From assembly GCA_028829895.1 (NCBI GenBank), contig CM054181.1, forward strand, positions 113,855,360 through 113,919,359: a stretch of 64,000 bases of DNA, in the 5' to 3' direction. Under the pieces are notes generated by a model that did no database searches, was not told the origin of the DNA, and was given only the letters and a program-made list of their open reading frames with translations. Shown one piece after another: positions 49,194-58,555 of the stretch. This stretch comes from Sinotaia quadrata (taxonomy: Eukaryota > Mollusca > Gastropoda > Architaenioglossa > Viviparidae). Both the position numbers and the translations under genes were made by a program. Positions within the stretch are counted from its first letter, which is position 1, and each line of letters starts with the position of its first letter.

Positions 49194-49225
<32 letters not shown>

Positions 49226-49335
49226 TCATTCATCCTTCCTTTTTTCATTTCTTTCTTTCATCCTTCCTTCCTTTTTTCATTTCTTTCTTCCTTCCTTCTT
49301 TCTTTCTTTCTTTTTTCTTTTTTCTTTCTTTTTTC

Positions 49336-49368
<33 letters not shown>

Positions 49369-52300
49369 CTCTCTCTCTCTCTTTCTTTCTTTAATTATTT
49401 CTTTCTTTAATTATTTCTTTCTTTAATTCTTTCTTTCATTCATTCTTTCTTTCTTTCACTATTTCTTTCATCCTTCCTAAGGATCCTTTTTTCATTTCAT
49501 TTTTTCTTTCTTTCTTTCTTTCTTTCTTCATAATTATGCTATTTATATGTTCAAATTAAATTTGACAGGTGATACAAAGAAGAATGGATGGTTCAGTCAA
49601 TTTTTTCCGGAACTGGACAGAGTACGAATTGGGCTTCGGAAACTTGGCGACGGAATTTTGGATCGGTATTTATCTTTCAGAAATATATTTTAATCGCTTA
49701 TTTTTGTTCTCTGAATAGTTTGCACTAAATAATCCGAACTAAGGATATATCTTAAATGGACAAGCAAATTGTCTGATTTTAAGTACTCGAATGGAATTCA
49801 CAGGAATCACTTATAGCAACATGTTTTACTGATTAATTGACGGCAACACTGGATTCACACACGAGCGTGACCACGCAAGTATAGTAGTCACTGCTCCTTG
49901 AAGTGAAAGGGAAAATGGTGCGCTTTCTCTGCAAAAGTCAAATTAATACAGCACTAATTTTCAGGCGTATTTCTTCTCTAAACTCATAAATATTCTCAAC
50001 TTACAAAATCTTGCAACAATTTCATTTGCCAGATACACACTGTTACATACCAGCTTTTATTTATAGATCCTGTCTTAAAATGAGAATTTAGAGATTATTA
50101 ATTTTAGCACTGCACTTAAGCTGATGACAGACTGATTGTCAGACTCACCTTTCAGTCTCTACAAGTTAATTACTTTCAACTAGGGCATTAAATGTAGCAA
50201 CAGATAAGTCCGTGTACAAAGCACAGGTTGGACTTAATATGACTAATTATGCACACAAAATAATTTATACGACTCAGCCTCCAGCCCAACTCTTTATGGT
50301 CTCTCTCTCTCACTAATAATTAGTCATTTTCAATTATTAAGATAACAAAGATAAAATTTTAATATTTAACAACAAAATAGTCTATCAATCAATTCAGCAC
50401 ACGAAATAAGAATGGTCTACCGGACCACCTACTCTGTCCATCAAATTCGTAATTGATAGTAACACGAATCTCAGATTTAGAGTTTATCAGAATCCCACAT
50501 AGATTTTGGCATAGGTCACCTAAGAAAGTCCTTGTCAATTTCACACATGTCAGTACGTCGCTGCGTGTCATCAGCCAACTTGTCTTTGTAACCACTGTCT
50601 CACACATCAGGGTTAGGTTCTTAGCCCAAAAGCAGACATAGAACCAGAAAATAAACCTGCTGAAAAATGGCGGCTAGACCTTCATTCATGGAATTAAATG
50701 CATCTTTCTGCAAAATAGGCACTGTCTCGTTGTGAATGAATTTCTAATTCAATTATCCCGTTATTTATACAAATCTACACGTCACTGGCGGGAAACATAT
50801 CTCTAACATACGTCACTGAGCGTCGGGCTAAGCAGACTGCCCCCTCCCTGCCCCCACTCCATGGCTGTTCATGCGTAATTTATAATCCGTTTATCATGAC
50901 AGTTATCTGTTTAACATGCCAATAATCCATTTAATGCGACATGGCATTGCACCACAGAGTTGCATTCGCCAACTTACAAAAATATACAATGCAAACAAAA
51001 AACATCTTATTGAATAAAAATAATTAATGAAAAAGAATAAATCTTTAGTTATTAAAATAAGCAGAATTTGTCAAAGACTCTCTGACACACACACACACAA
51101 CATAAAGAAATATAGCACCAGTCAAAATTCACACGTATAATGTACAATGGAATCAAATTAATGAACATAGAAATGGTTCAGTTACATAAGCATTCTCTAA
51201 TTCAAATCCTATTTTCATCAATATCAAACGTGTGAAATATTCTACGTCCATTCTTTCTTTATCATTAACTCACTCAAAGCTAACGAAAGCCTTTATGACT
51301 GGACTCGAGTTATGTTCAAATTTATAGACATTAGAATGGAGTAAAAGCGTCTGGTCCATCCCCATTGGATGACTGTGAGACTATTAGTCAGAAAAACGAC
51401 TCATCCAGTTGAAACTGGTTGGATAGGATCAGCAATTCTTTTAGCATATTCTCAATCCAAATTGCTTACTCCAACTCTGACACACAAATTACCCTCATAA
51501 GGAGTACCCAAGATCGGGTTCTCTTTGTCAATTTAACAATATTTATTTATAACGATTAAGTTTAGAAACACGGTTAGGCAAAATTTTTCTCCCTAGGTGT
51601 ATAAATAAACTGCAAAATGAAGGAAAGAATTAATTTTGATATTTTAATAATTTTAATTACAGAAACCATAATACTGACCTTCTACTGGCAAATACTGAAT
51701 TATAAAACCAGATTTTCGAACAAGTCCACGAACTTACAATGTTTTTCACTCCATAAACTTATAATGTTGTTCAGTCCACAAACTTATAATGTTGTTCAGT
51801 CAAACTTATAATGTTGTTCAGTCCATAAACTTATAATGTTGTTCAGTACACAAATTTATACTGTTGTTAAGTCCACAAACTTATTATTATGTTGTTCAGT
51901 CCACAAAATTATAATGTTGTTCAGTCCACACATTTATAATGTTGTTCAGTCCACACATTTATAATGTTGTTCAGTCCACACATTTATAATGTTGTTCAGT
52001 CCACACATTTATAATGTTGTTCAGTACACAAATTTATAATGTTGTTCAGTCCACACATTTATAATGTTGTTCAGTCCACACATTTATAATGTTGTTCAGT
52101 CCACACATTTATAATGTTGTTCAGTACACAAATTTATACTGTTGTTAAGTCCACAAACTTATTATTATGTTGTTCAGTCCACAAAATTATAATGTTGTTC
52201 AGTCCACACATTTATAATGTTGTTCAGTCCACACATTTATAATGTTGTTCAGTCCGAAAAAGATCCTATACGAGCCAATCACTCACTAGAGGAAATGCTA

Positions 52301-55300
52301 GAGTGGGAGTCCAAGGAAATCTCATCTTGGATATCTCTAAATCACTTATTTAAGCTTTCTGACATCTGTTGGCCAGATTCAATCTGCCGGGTTGATTCAT
52401 TTCCTATCCGGTCCTAGCTTCGCCGCCCAAGGACCAACAGTCCTCTCTTACAGAGTTGGTAATTAGATCGCACAGTCCTCTCTTAGAGACATTAGTACTT
52501 TAGGGCCCACTCTCTTACAGAAATTAGTGCTTTAGGACCCACTGTCCTCTCTTACTAATGTTAATACTTTAGGCAGTTTAGGGCCACTGTCCTCTTTTAC
52601 AGATGCTAATACTTTACTCCCAATGTCCTCTCTTACAGATGCTAATACTTTACTCCCAATGTCCTCTCTTACAGAGGCTAATATTTTAGGGCCGACTGTC
52701 CTCTCTTACAGACATTAGTATTTTAGGGCCCAGTCTCTTACAGACCCTAATACTTTAGGGCCCACTCTCTTACTGACGTTTGTACTTTAGGGCCCACTTT
52801 CCGCTCTTACAGACGTTAGTACTTTAGGGCCCACTGTCCTCTATTACAGACATTAGTACTTTAGGGCCCACTCTCTCACAGACATTAGTACTTTAGGGCC
52901 CACTGTCCTCTATTACAGACATTAGTACTTTAGGGCCCACTCTCTCACAGACATTAGTACTTTAGGGCCCACTCTCTTACAGACGTTAGTACTTTAGGGC
53001 CCACTCTCTTACAGACATTAATACTTTAGGGCCCACTCTCTTACAGACATTAATACTTTAGGGCCCACACTCTTACAGACGTTAATACTTTAGGTCCGCT
53101 TGCAGTGGCCAAAGCATGGACAAGTCAGACTGGAAATTACATAACCAGGGGAGTTGGAAAACTTGTGATTAATTAATATACCAGAAGTCACAATACTATA
53201 AGTTGAAATCACTACATTTATAATGATTTAAAGTAATTATTTAGTAATACTTAAATTATTATCATTAATGTTTAACATATTATTCTGGGTCCAGATATGT
53301 TTATCATTTATAAATTTAATAAAATTGTGAAGAGGGCAACATGCCAAAGTGGTGACCCATTGAACCATTATTACTACTAATTCTGTCAGTTTTGCTGCTA
53401 GCCATCATAACAGAAGTAAGACGAATAAAGAATCAATACAGTACGAATACTTACACATTTCTTATAAACGAAGACGTCTAGAAGATTCGTTAATTGTTAA
53501 TAATTCACTGCAATTATTTTCAGGGCTTGAAAATCTTCATCAGCTGACGATAAACCAAAACAGTATCCTGCGTATAGACCTCTTTGACTTTGATTACCAG
53601 CAAGTCTACGCCAACTACGACACCTTCTACATTTCAGATGCCACCGACAACTACCGAGTTTACGTTTCTGGATATAGTGGAAATGCGGGTATTGACCTTA
53701 ATTTTCTATAGTTATCGTTTATGTATGACGTTTTCTGTCAAATAATGTTTACATGTTCATGTGATGTTTGCTGCAAATAATGTTTATATGTTCGTGAGAT
53801 ATTTGCAGTCATGTAATAACATTTCCATGTCCACGTAATTATGCGATATTAGCTGTCAAATAAAAACTTTTACATGTAGACGTAACAATGAGATATTAGC
53901 TGTCAAATAAAAACTTTTACATGTAGACGTAACAATGGGATATTAGCTTTCAAATTATTACATGCACGTGCTCATGTGACAATGAGATGTTTGATGTTAA
54001 AGAATTACTTTATTTCGTAAGACTATTTTTTGTAAACTTTTGTAAAAGCTGGCATGGGGCATAATTGTACTGATTAGCATTATAATATGTTTTCAGAATT
54101 TAATATTGATATGTTATGATAAATATAATCTTGCTGTCAGAGAGAATGTTTAACCTTTCAGCAGCTTCATGTAAATTCAATGCCCAGTCAGCAAACTGAC
54201 AGCAATAAAGCAGTGTACCAACACTTCTCTAAGTTTGACCCTGCAGCAGAAATAAATTAATCGTGTCGTGTAAATGACCCTGCAGTGAAATACTCGAAGC
54301 TTCCTGCGTCAATGACACTGCAGATGAAATAAACGAAGCTTGCTCCGTCAATGACCCTGCACCTGAAATACACGAAACATGATAAGTAAATTACCCTGCT
54401 GTTAAAATAGACGAAACGTGATAAGTAAATGACCCTGCAGCTGAAATAAATGAAACATAAATGAAATGAATGGTAGGCTCAATTTTATTTTAAAATTCAT
54501 TGCATACAACTTCTTACCTCAAATTTTTGCTCTCATTGACCTCTCAGTGTCATGTGTTGTGCATTTTGTTTGGTATTTTTACGCTAATTGTTGAGTAAAG
54601 TTTAAAATGAAGTTTTAAACTGAAGTTTATAATGAGCACCTAAGGCTTGTTATAAACGACAGATGTCGACCACCGCCGACACTATGAATTTTGTTGTTGT
54701 TTTTTTACATCTATATATGTTCATCTTCGTCGTCGTTTTCACTCTCAAAATATAATCCCGCCACATTTAGAAAGTCATTAAATGCATTCACCTAATTCAC
54801 CATCGTAATTGTCACTCCCAAAATATAATCCCGCCACATTTAGAAAGTCATTAAATGCATTCACCTAATTCACCATTTCATTGTCATATTCATTACATTC
54901 ATTTTCACTTGGTCATAATAATAATATTCGTAGCATTTCTCATCTCAAAGCAATTTCTTGTATACGGATACAAATGATACATTCAGCTTTAGGAAGAGTA
55001 TTCACGCAGCCATTTGATATCTAATCATTATCGCATTACCAGAAAACTTATTCGTCTCCATCACTGTCACATTTTTTTGTAATCCATTAAAACTATCTGG
55101 AAATGTTAGATGATAACAACGCAAAGAACACAATAGCATCTGTGTGACGTCTGGTGGAGTGGGTGGTCACGCTAAATGTTAGTTACTGTAAATGCGCCCC
55201 TCCGCTTCCTGCATTAACTAAAATTACAAGAAGAGTCATGTTCCAGGATTGGACCGCTGGGTAAGTATGGATGGAAGATAGACAGTAGACTAACAGCATC

Positions 55301-56247
55301 TACTTCCCCACCCAGCCACCTAACAATTCTGATTGTTTAGAAGATTTTTAGACGAGTGGAAACAATTCTTGTCTGGGAATTAAAGTGGTGATTAGATCAG
55401 TGGGAGTAATTCAAGTGGCGATTAGATGATGGAGTAATTCATGTTTGGACAAAGTGGTAGTTAGACAACTAGTTCTTTGGGCGAGTTAGAGACGGACGTC
55501 ATATCTAGACCAGTGGTGTATTGGATTTTCCGGATGTCCTATGTAGACCAGTGGTGTATTGGATTGTCCGGATGTCCTATGTAGACCAGTGGTGTATTGG
55601 ATTGTCCGGACGTCCTATCTAGACCAGTGGTGTATTGGATTGTCCGGATGTCCTATCTAGACCAGTGGTGTATGGGATTGTCCGGATGTCCTATGTAGAC
55701 CAGTGGTGTATTGGATTGTCCGGACGTCCTATCTAGACCAGTGGTGTATGGGATTGTCCGGAATAATGCTAATTAAAGCAATCTGACGAACGGGTTGTTT
55801 GGACGATAAAGTTATTTTTAAGACAAAGATGGTTGGAAGAATATACTGTTGAGTGAATGGCATGGTTACGCGAATGAATTGCTTTGGGCAAACGGTGTGC
55901 GAAAGAAGGACTGGTTAATCACGTCGAGAGGAAAGAGTTCGGATCGGCAGTTCGTCTTTTTGTTGAACTAATTTCTTCCCTCTTTCTCATGATTTCTGTC
56001 ATCTCGCACAGGGGACAGCTTCGACTCTGGAAATCCTTTCTCAACCTTCGACAAAGACAACGACGATTCATTAGATAACTGCGCCGAGAAACTCAAAGGG
56101 GCGTGGTGGTACAAGAGCTGCCTGACTTCAAATCTGAATGGCCAGTACCAGCAGAACGTCACAATAAGTAGGGAAGGCGTCACTTGGTTCAATTGGAAAA
56201 AGAGTTGGGAATCTCTTAAATTCGTTGAAATGAAAATCAGACAATAG
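27786..56247 (+). CDS. FREP: FREP (fibrinogen-related protein): signal-IgSF1-IgSF2-coiled coil-FBG, 718 aa, complete
   Basis: Eleven exons: 27786-27834, 29260-29301, 31223-31261, 37188-37340, 38969-39172, 40990-41135, 44329-45223, 48905-49035, 49569-49665, 53524-53688, 56012-56247. They sum to 2157 nt ending in TAG, with every junction phase-compatible. Residues 1-16 are the leader; about 17-43 come from two microexons; about 44-162 are IgSF1, lacking the usual Cys pair; about 163-250 are IgSF2 (LKCGKF...VWN...GDYSC); about 260-500 are a long coiled coil; about 512-718 are FBG with [25 protein letters not shown], the acidic loop [25 protein letters not shown] and VEMKIR. This matches snail FREPs, secreted haemolymph proteins that bind parasite and microbial surfaces. 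The assignment of the first three exons rests on phase and on their conservation in the duplicate. Confidence 0.93.
28575..28890 (+). repeat. ~30-bp minisatellite with repeated TGACGTCA, intron 1 of FREP
   Basis: Units like GTTTTGACGTCACCAGTTTT and GACCACAGCA. At least three perfect palindromic TGACGTCA (CRE-consensus) octamers occur among diverged ones. The array is conserved at 60090-60385 in copy B. Confidence 0.9.
29260..29301 (+). CDS. FREP: FREP exon 2: 42-bp microexon
   Basis: Acceptor GGTGCAG, donor GTCAGT, phase 1 to 1. It encodes [14 protein letters not shown] with the split codons. The copy B counterpart 60760-60801 has two substitutions, both changing the residue, and identical splice sites. 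Without a transcript it could also be an alternative cassette exon. Confidence 0.65.
29800..30790 (+). repeat. AT-rich degenerate ~24-bp minisatellite, intron 2 of FREP
   Basis: Units like TTTATTGCATAGTCATGTTT, clearest from 30480 to 30770 and diverged before that. Also present in copy B (61390-62280). The open frame 29667-30050 is low-complexity AT sequence. Confidence 0.88.
31223..31261 (+). CDS. FREP: FREP exon 3: 39-bp microexon
   Basis: Acceptor TCTCTTGCAG, donor GTAAGT, phase 1 to 1, coding [13 protein letters not shown]. The copy B counterpart 62722-62760 has one Lys-to-Asn change. The strong polypyrimidine tract and donor support a real exon. Confidence 0.7.
31328..31640 (+). repeat. 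~100-bp tandem repeat, three copies
   Basis: The CCACTCGCTTATCTCCCCTT block starts near 31336, 31438 and 31538. Copy B has two units (62834-63030). Confidence 0.93.
31880..32115 (+). repeat. ~37-bp minisatellite with acceptor-like TCTTTAG, intron 3 of FREP
   Basis: About six units of the type GTGTTCTGTCTTTAGACAAT plus GCATTAAT. Each resembles the real acceptor of exon 4 (TGTCTTTAG at 37179-37187) and the 30-bp array at 36601. Confidence 0.85.
32116..33959 (+). other. Intron 3 of FREP, part present only in copy A
   Basis: AT-rich, absent from copy B. A short direct repeat of ACACTACATAGGAAGACAT occurs near 32456-32522. The open frame at 33246-33536 has no recognisable domain. Confidence 0.5.
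33960..35525 (-). repeat. Dispersed repeat family, copy 3 (inverted)
   Basis: Minus-strand orientation relative to copy 1. It includes the blocks CAGGAATCAACTTACAGCAA, CTCGAGACCAAACTGAAGCC and CATAAGCTAACGATCACC. 33960-34620 also matches the reverse complement of 48060-48790, making this one of the longest copies. Confidence 0.75.
35575..36456 (+). repeat. 52-bp minisatellite, about 17 copies, intron 3 of FREP
   Basis: Units like GTGTGCGTGTGTAATTAACG then GTCAGTGCACGATGTCTACT and TTAAACACTACA, almost identical to each other. The orthologous position in copy B has two units only. Confidence 0.97.
36601..37187 (+). repeat. 30-bp minisatellite ending at the exon 4 acceptor of FREP, about 19 copies
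   Basis: Units TCGTGCTGTCTTTAACATGA plus TGTATTAATG run without interruption into TCGTGCTCTGTCTTTAG followed by exon 4 (ATGA...). The unit resembles that intron/exon junction with the AG lost. Confidence 0.96.
37188..37340 (+). CDS. FREP: FREP exon 4: first half of IgSF1
   Basis: It encodes [31 protein letters not shown] and NEWYFTST. 153 bp, phase 1 to 1. Two N-glycosylation sequons (NGT, NIT). Confidence 0.93.
37515..38070 (+). repeat. ~40-bp minisatellite, intron 4 of FREP
   Basis: Units like GACAGTCACAGAGCAAGGCT plus CACTGGCTCAATGACACAAT, about 14 copies. The open frame at 37729-37977 is a by-product. Confidence 0.94.
38230..38660 (+). repeat. Degenerate minisatellite of CAGTGCATTGATACAGTTGT type
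   Basis: About ten imperfect units with TACAGCGACAATCACAGA, between the 40-bp array and a GT microsatellite. Confidence 0.85.
38672..38746 (+). repeat. (GT)n microsatellite
   Basis: GT run with a few interruptions. Confidence 0.97.
38969..39172 (+). CDS. FREP: FREP exon 5: second half of IgSF1
   Basis: It encodes [28 protein letters not shown] and the F-strand segment [12 protein letters not shown], ending SQTAFVQTL. 204 bp, phase 1 to 1. The F-strand Cys is again Val. Confidence 0.93.
39198..39241 (+). repeat. (CAT)n microsatellite
   Basis: About 14 CAT units just downstream of exon 5. Confidence 0.95.
39310..39860 (+). repeat. Degenerate T-rich repeats, intron 5 of FREP
   Basis: Imperfect units such as TTTAATATTGTGTATTGTTC and CATTATCCTAGTGTTG. 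The short open frames here are low complexity. Confidence 0.7.
39895..40500 (+). repeat. 30-bp minisatellite, about 19 copies, intron 5 of FREP
   Basis: Units GAGAAGTTCAGACTCATATT plus ATTGGGTATA. A 30-bp period leaves both strands open (223 and 184 codons), giving spurious proteins. Confidence 0.97.
40990..41135 (+). CDS. FREP: FREP exon 6: first half of IgSF2
   Basis: It encodes [13 protein letters not shown], the B-strand Cys in LKCGKF and the Trp in LVWN. 146 bp, phase 1 to 0, donor GTAAGT. Confidence 0.93.
41192..41850 (-). pseudogene. Unrecognised minus-strand open frame in FREP intron 6, possible gene or retroelement remnant
   Basis: A 138-codon open frame (41608-41192) is charged at the start ([21 protein letters not shown]) and Pro-rich in the middle, ending in a Lys/Asn-rich tail. 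Sequence just upstream on the same strand (about 41850-41640) reads as broken pieces such as [16 protein letters not shown]. The base composition is less AT-rich than the surrounding intron. I do not recognise a family, and chance is possible. Confidence 0.3.
42030..42475 (+). repeat. ~28-bp minisatellite, intron 6 of FREP
   Basis: Units like TTTTTTACTATATAGAACTA plus CAAATACAAC, about 15 copies in two subtypes. Confidence 0.93.
42795..43345 (-). repeat. Dispersed repeat family, copy 4
   Basis: The block CTTGTGAATTCTCGAGACCA and CATATTGGCTCTCGAACTG matches the reverse complement of 10770-10840. GATTATTGTCAATGTACATA near 42959 matches 11298-11316. Confidence 0.65.
43375..43416 (+). repeat. 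(CA)n microsatellite
   Basis: CA run at the edge of dispersed-repeat copy 4. Confidence 0.97.
43680..44195 (+). repeat. ~22-bp degenerate minisatellite, intron 6 of FREP
   Basis: Units such as ACTGTAGTATGTTGTTACCA, shifting to TAGCTGTAATATGTTCTTGC. Confidence 0.9.
44329..45223 (+). CDS. FREP: FREP exon 7: second half of IgSF2 and long coiled coil
   Basis: Acceptor CTGTACAG, then [20 protein letters not shown] and VASKC finish IgSF2. About 240 residues of heptad-patterned, charged helix follow ([14 protein letters not shown] through [12 protein letters not shown]). 895 bp, phase 0 to 1, against 502 bp for the same exon of the minus-strand gene, so the coiled coil is nearly twice as long. Confidence 0.94.
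45224..45410 (+). repeat. 33-bp minisatellite derived from the exon 7 donor of FREP, about five copies
   Basis: The real intron start GTAAGTGTATAGATTTCATG is followed by units GTAATGTGTAAGTTGAAAGC plus ATTTCATGCATAA at 45249, 45282 and so on. Each contains GTAAGT. Confidence 0.92.
45455..46186 (+). other. CAA-rich and GC-richer stretch in FREP intron 7
   Basis: 45455-45640 is made of AACAACAAC-like runs. The following 500 bases are less AT-rich and open in several frames, but no frame has a recognisable domain or splice context. Confidence 0.5.
46186..46385 (+). repeat. 40-bp minisatellite, five near-perfect copies
   Basis: Units ACAGACTTCACAACGACATG plus CTACAAATACCTCGACCAAC. Confidence 0.97.
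46386..47590 (+). other. FREP intron 7, largely featureless
   Basis: A G-run near 46485-46498 and a (CT)n(CA)n tract at 46850-46940. Otherwise AT-rich with no gene seen. Confidence 0.55.
46850..46940 (+). repeat. (CT)n(CA)n compound microsatellite
   Basis: CT run of about 58 bases followed by a CA run. Confidence 0.97.
47590..47770 (+). repeat. ~40-bp minisatellite, about four copies
   Basis: Units of AGTCGTACATAACGCCAAGA plus CACTATTAACACAGTCACGT. Confidence 0.94.
47870..48790 (+). repeat. Dispersed repeat family, copy 5
   Basis: It starts with GTAAGTTGATTCCTGTGAGT (compare 10763-10782) and contains the CCATCTTTGG...TACATTGAC block (compare 11051-11080). Its right part matches the reverse complement of 33960-34620. 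Confidence 0.75.
48905..49035 (+). CDS. FREP: FREP exon 8: FBG start
   Basis: It encodes [31 protein letters not shown] and GDGWT. 131 bp, phase 1 to 0, acceptor TGTCCAG. Confidence 0.95.
49170..49530 (+). repeat. (CTTT)n pyrimidine tract, intron 8 of FREP
   Basis: TTTC/CTTT repeats ending about 40 bases before the exon 9 acceptor. Ser/Phe-rich open frames are artefacts. Confidence 0.97.
49569..49665 (+). CDS. FREP: FREP exon 9
   Basis: It encodes [16 protein letters not shown], then [14 protein letters not shown]. 97 bp, phase 0 to 1. Confidence 0.95.
49795..50235 (-). repeat. Dispersed repeat family, copy 6 (partial)
   Basis: CACAGGAATCACTTATAGCA and ACATGTTTTACTG match 34769-34803. TTCTCAACTTACAAAATCTT and CAATTTCATTTGCC match 34980-35014. 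Confidence 0.7.
50236..51129 (+). other. FREP intron 9, no gene seen
   Basis: AT-rich. Small open frames at 50389-50641 on both strands lack a recognisable domain. A short CA run lies at 51088-51100. Confidence 0.5.
51130..51590 (-). repeat. Dispersed repeat family, copy 7 (partial)
   Basis: It aligns with 35070-35525: GAAATGGTTCAGTTACATAA, CTAACGAAAGCC, GGACTCGAGTTAT, GACTATTAGTCAGAA and the closing AGGCAAAATT block. Confidence 0.7.
51740..52255 (+). repeat. ~23-bp minisatellite, intron 9 of FREP
   Basis: About 22 units of TTATAATGTTGTTCAGTCCA plus CACA. A block near 51846-51930 is repeated at about 52125-52210. Confidence 0.95.
52435..53095 (+). repeat. ~33-bp minisatellite with acceptor-like CTCTCTTACAG, intron 9 of FREP
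   Basis: About 18 units of CCACTGTCCTCTCTTACAGA plus CATTAGTACTTTAGGG. Each has a polypyrimidine tract and CAG on the sense strand. The array ends about 430 bases before exon 10. Confidence 0.93.
53524..53688 (+). CDS. FREP: FREP exon 10: FBG middle
   Basis: It encodes [20 protein letters not shown], then [15 protein letters not shown] and [14 protein letters not shown]. 165 bp, phase 1 to 1, acceptor TTTTCAG. Confidence 0.95.
53750..53975 (+). repeat. Imperfect tandem repeats, intron 10
   Basis: A 56-bp unit with GATATTAGCTGTCAAATAAA and ACATGTAGACGTAAC occurs twice near 53850-53945, with looser copies before it. Confidence 0.85.
54195..54460 (+). repeat. Degenerate minisatellite around GACCCTGCAG
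   Basis: Six or so units combining AATGACCCTGCAG, CTGAAATA and ACGAAACGTGATAAGT. Confidence 0.8.
54745..54885 (+). repeat. Two ~65-bp direct repeats
   Basis: CTCCCAAAATATAATCCCGC through TTCACCTAATTCACCAT occurs twice almost identically. Confidence 0.93.
55490..55765 (+). repeat. ~39-bp minisatellite, about seven copies
   Basis: Units of GTCCTATGTAGACCAGTGGT plus GTATTGGATTGTCCGGAT, intron 10 of FREP. Confidence 0.95.
56012..56247 (+). CDS. FREP: FREP exon 11: C-terminal FBG and stop
   Basis: It encodes [13 protein letters not shown], the acidic loop [28 protein letters not shown] and FVEMKIRQ before TAG. Acceptor TCGCACAG, phase 1. Confidence 0.96.
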
Positions 56248-58084
56248 AACAAGTCTTCAACAATTGGAGGGTGGGGGTGGGCAGGGATAAGGGTGGGTGT
56301 AGCGGTCAAAGTGCATGATTCGTTATGGTACATGTCAGCAAGATTCATCAGAACATTGTTGCACTGTGTTGTAAAGCCACGCTTTCATAGCTCTGAAGGC
56401 AGTGGCCCACATTTATAATTCGAAGCTTAATCTAATCTCATATGTTAGTATCTGAGTAAATACTGTCAACTTATTTTTTATGATTACGTCGCCATGTTCT
56501 CTAAATAACCAATCCACTTTTCTGAATTGTGACATACGAATTTTTTTTCTAACTTCTCTGTAGCACTGTAGCACATACCTGTTTGGAAAATGACTCATGA
56601 ACAACCGCGTATCTTACGTTTCTAATAATGACATTTTCATTCCGTACCCTGTCTCACGCGTGTCGTAGAGGACATATTGGGTTTTTTCTAAATAACTCTT
56701 TTCCGTACCCTGTCTCAATGCGTGTCGAAGAGGACGTATTGATTTTTTTCTAAATAACATTTTTCGTGAAAGTGAGATAACTTCTTCTAATACATACTGT
56801 AATTTATTCTATTGCACGTCTTTCCCCCCCCCCACCACCACCATCATTTTGTTAACAACCATATTATCTGAGCTAATATGTTCTGCAAATTTGCTCTTTA
56901 AGAAACTATCGTCTTGTAATTTAAATAAAATTCTTCATTTTAATAATTACTATCAATACGTTTTTAATGCAATAAATTAAAGCATGTGAAATAATTATCT
57001 TGAACAATAGTAAAGAACTGACTAAATAATATATTGAGGAAATCTCATATTTCTATTCACTGTAAGGCCGACAATTAATTCCCCCAAACCCCACATTTTA
57101 TAAGCAATCACATCTGTTATATCCATGCAATGTCCTTCTGTCTACTAGTGACGCATTTCGTAAACACAGATCGGTCACTTAGTAGGTTTCTTAATGCCAT
57201 TTACTAAAGGGTATTATAGGAACTGAGTATTTGCAGTTAATATTAGCTATATGGCACAGTTTGTAATCATGCAGTCTGACCGGTAAAACCCACCCTTAAA
57301 GTAATAACAGTCAAATCACTGAAATGTGTTCAGAGTCCACCCCTTTATTAAAGTAATGTATTTTGTCAATCGCCAGATCTTTTAGTACATATTCCAAAGT
57401 CCACCCCTTTATTAAAATAATATATTTTGTCAGCGCCAAATCTCTTTGCGCTTATTCAAAGTCCAAACCTTTATCCAAAATGTATATTTCGTCAGGTAAC
57501 TTAATCACTAAGAATGTATTCCAGGACCATTACTTATATTCAATCAACACATACTGTAAATAATAATGTGTTGAGTTAACCATTACAAAACTGAGACAAA
57601 AATAGATGATACAAATAATTATTGTAAACAATAATGTGTTGAGTTAACCTAGTACAAAACAGAGAAAAAAATATAGGATCCAAATAATTATTGTAATTTA
57701 ACCTTGTACAAAACTGGGAAAATAGTAGATGATTAAAAAATAATGAGTTAGCCTAATGTGAAACTGAGCCAAAAATAAATTATTTTGATTCAATAAAATA
57801 TTTAAAATATCGGTATTTGTTAGATGAAGGTAAGCCAGCATATAAAGAAATCGCATACCTTACTGAATTGTGTTTTGTTTCTTGGAATTCCATGATTTAA
57901 TTTTGGTGAATATATATTTTTTTTAAATTGTGATGATTTTGTTATTGAATCAGTTTTACGTATTTTGGATTTTAATTAAATAAAACTGCTGTTTAATGGC
58001 GCCAACAACTTGTTTGTATTGAATATATTCATTTATAAGAATTATTTATACTATTTTTTTATTTAAATCAAGTTGCTTTCTTCC
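56248..58084 (+). other. 3' UTR and downstream flank of FREP
   Basis: No further gene seen. A candidate poly(A) signal lies at 56924-56929. Two similar blocks containing CCGTACCCTGTCTCA lie near 56642 and 56703. Confidence 0.55.
56924..56929 (+). terminator. Candidate polyadenylation signal AATAAA for FREP
   Basis: AATAAA about 680 bases after the stop codon. In AT-rich sequence such hexamers occur by chance. Confidence 0.3.
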
Positions 58085-58345
58085 AATATTGATTCCTTCT
58101 TTCTTTCCTTCTTTCTTTCTTTCCTTCTTTCTTTCTTTCCTTCTTTCTTTCCTTCTTTCCTTCTTTCTTTCTTTCTTTCTTTCAACCTTCCTTCCTTTTT
58201 TCCTTTCTTCCATATTTCCTTCCTTCTTTTTTTCTTTCTTTCATTCCTTCTTTTTTCTTTCTTTCTATGTAAATTTCTTTCTTTTTTCTAAACTTCTTTC
58301 TTTCTTTCTTTCTTTCATTCTTTCTTTCTTTCTTTCTTTCTTATT
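58085..58345 (+). repeat. (CTTT)n pyrimidine tract
   Basis: TTTC/CTTTC repeats for about 250 bases between the FREP gene and the duplicated copy. Confidence 0.97.
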
Positions 58346-58555
58346 AATGAATAAAACACATAAAGACAGAAGAAAATAGCTTCACAACTTTAATTGAGAA
58401 AGCACACGTGTATATCTTAAAGAAAACCAGACTGTACTCTCTCTCTCCCTCTAAAAGTTAAATAATTTATAAATGATTAAAACGAAGACCAAGCACTATT
58501 TGATAGAAAGACATTATTTTCATGTTCCTTAGAGTCATGCAGTTTTATTGTTCTG

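Noticed and set aside
49081..49426. Several Phe/Ser/Leu-rich open frames
   Set aside because: They are translations of a CTTT microsatellite. The same applies at 58073-58379 and 58624-58938.
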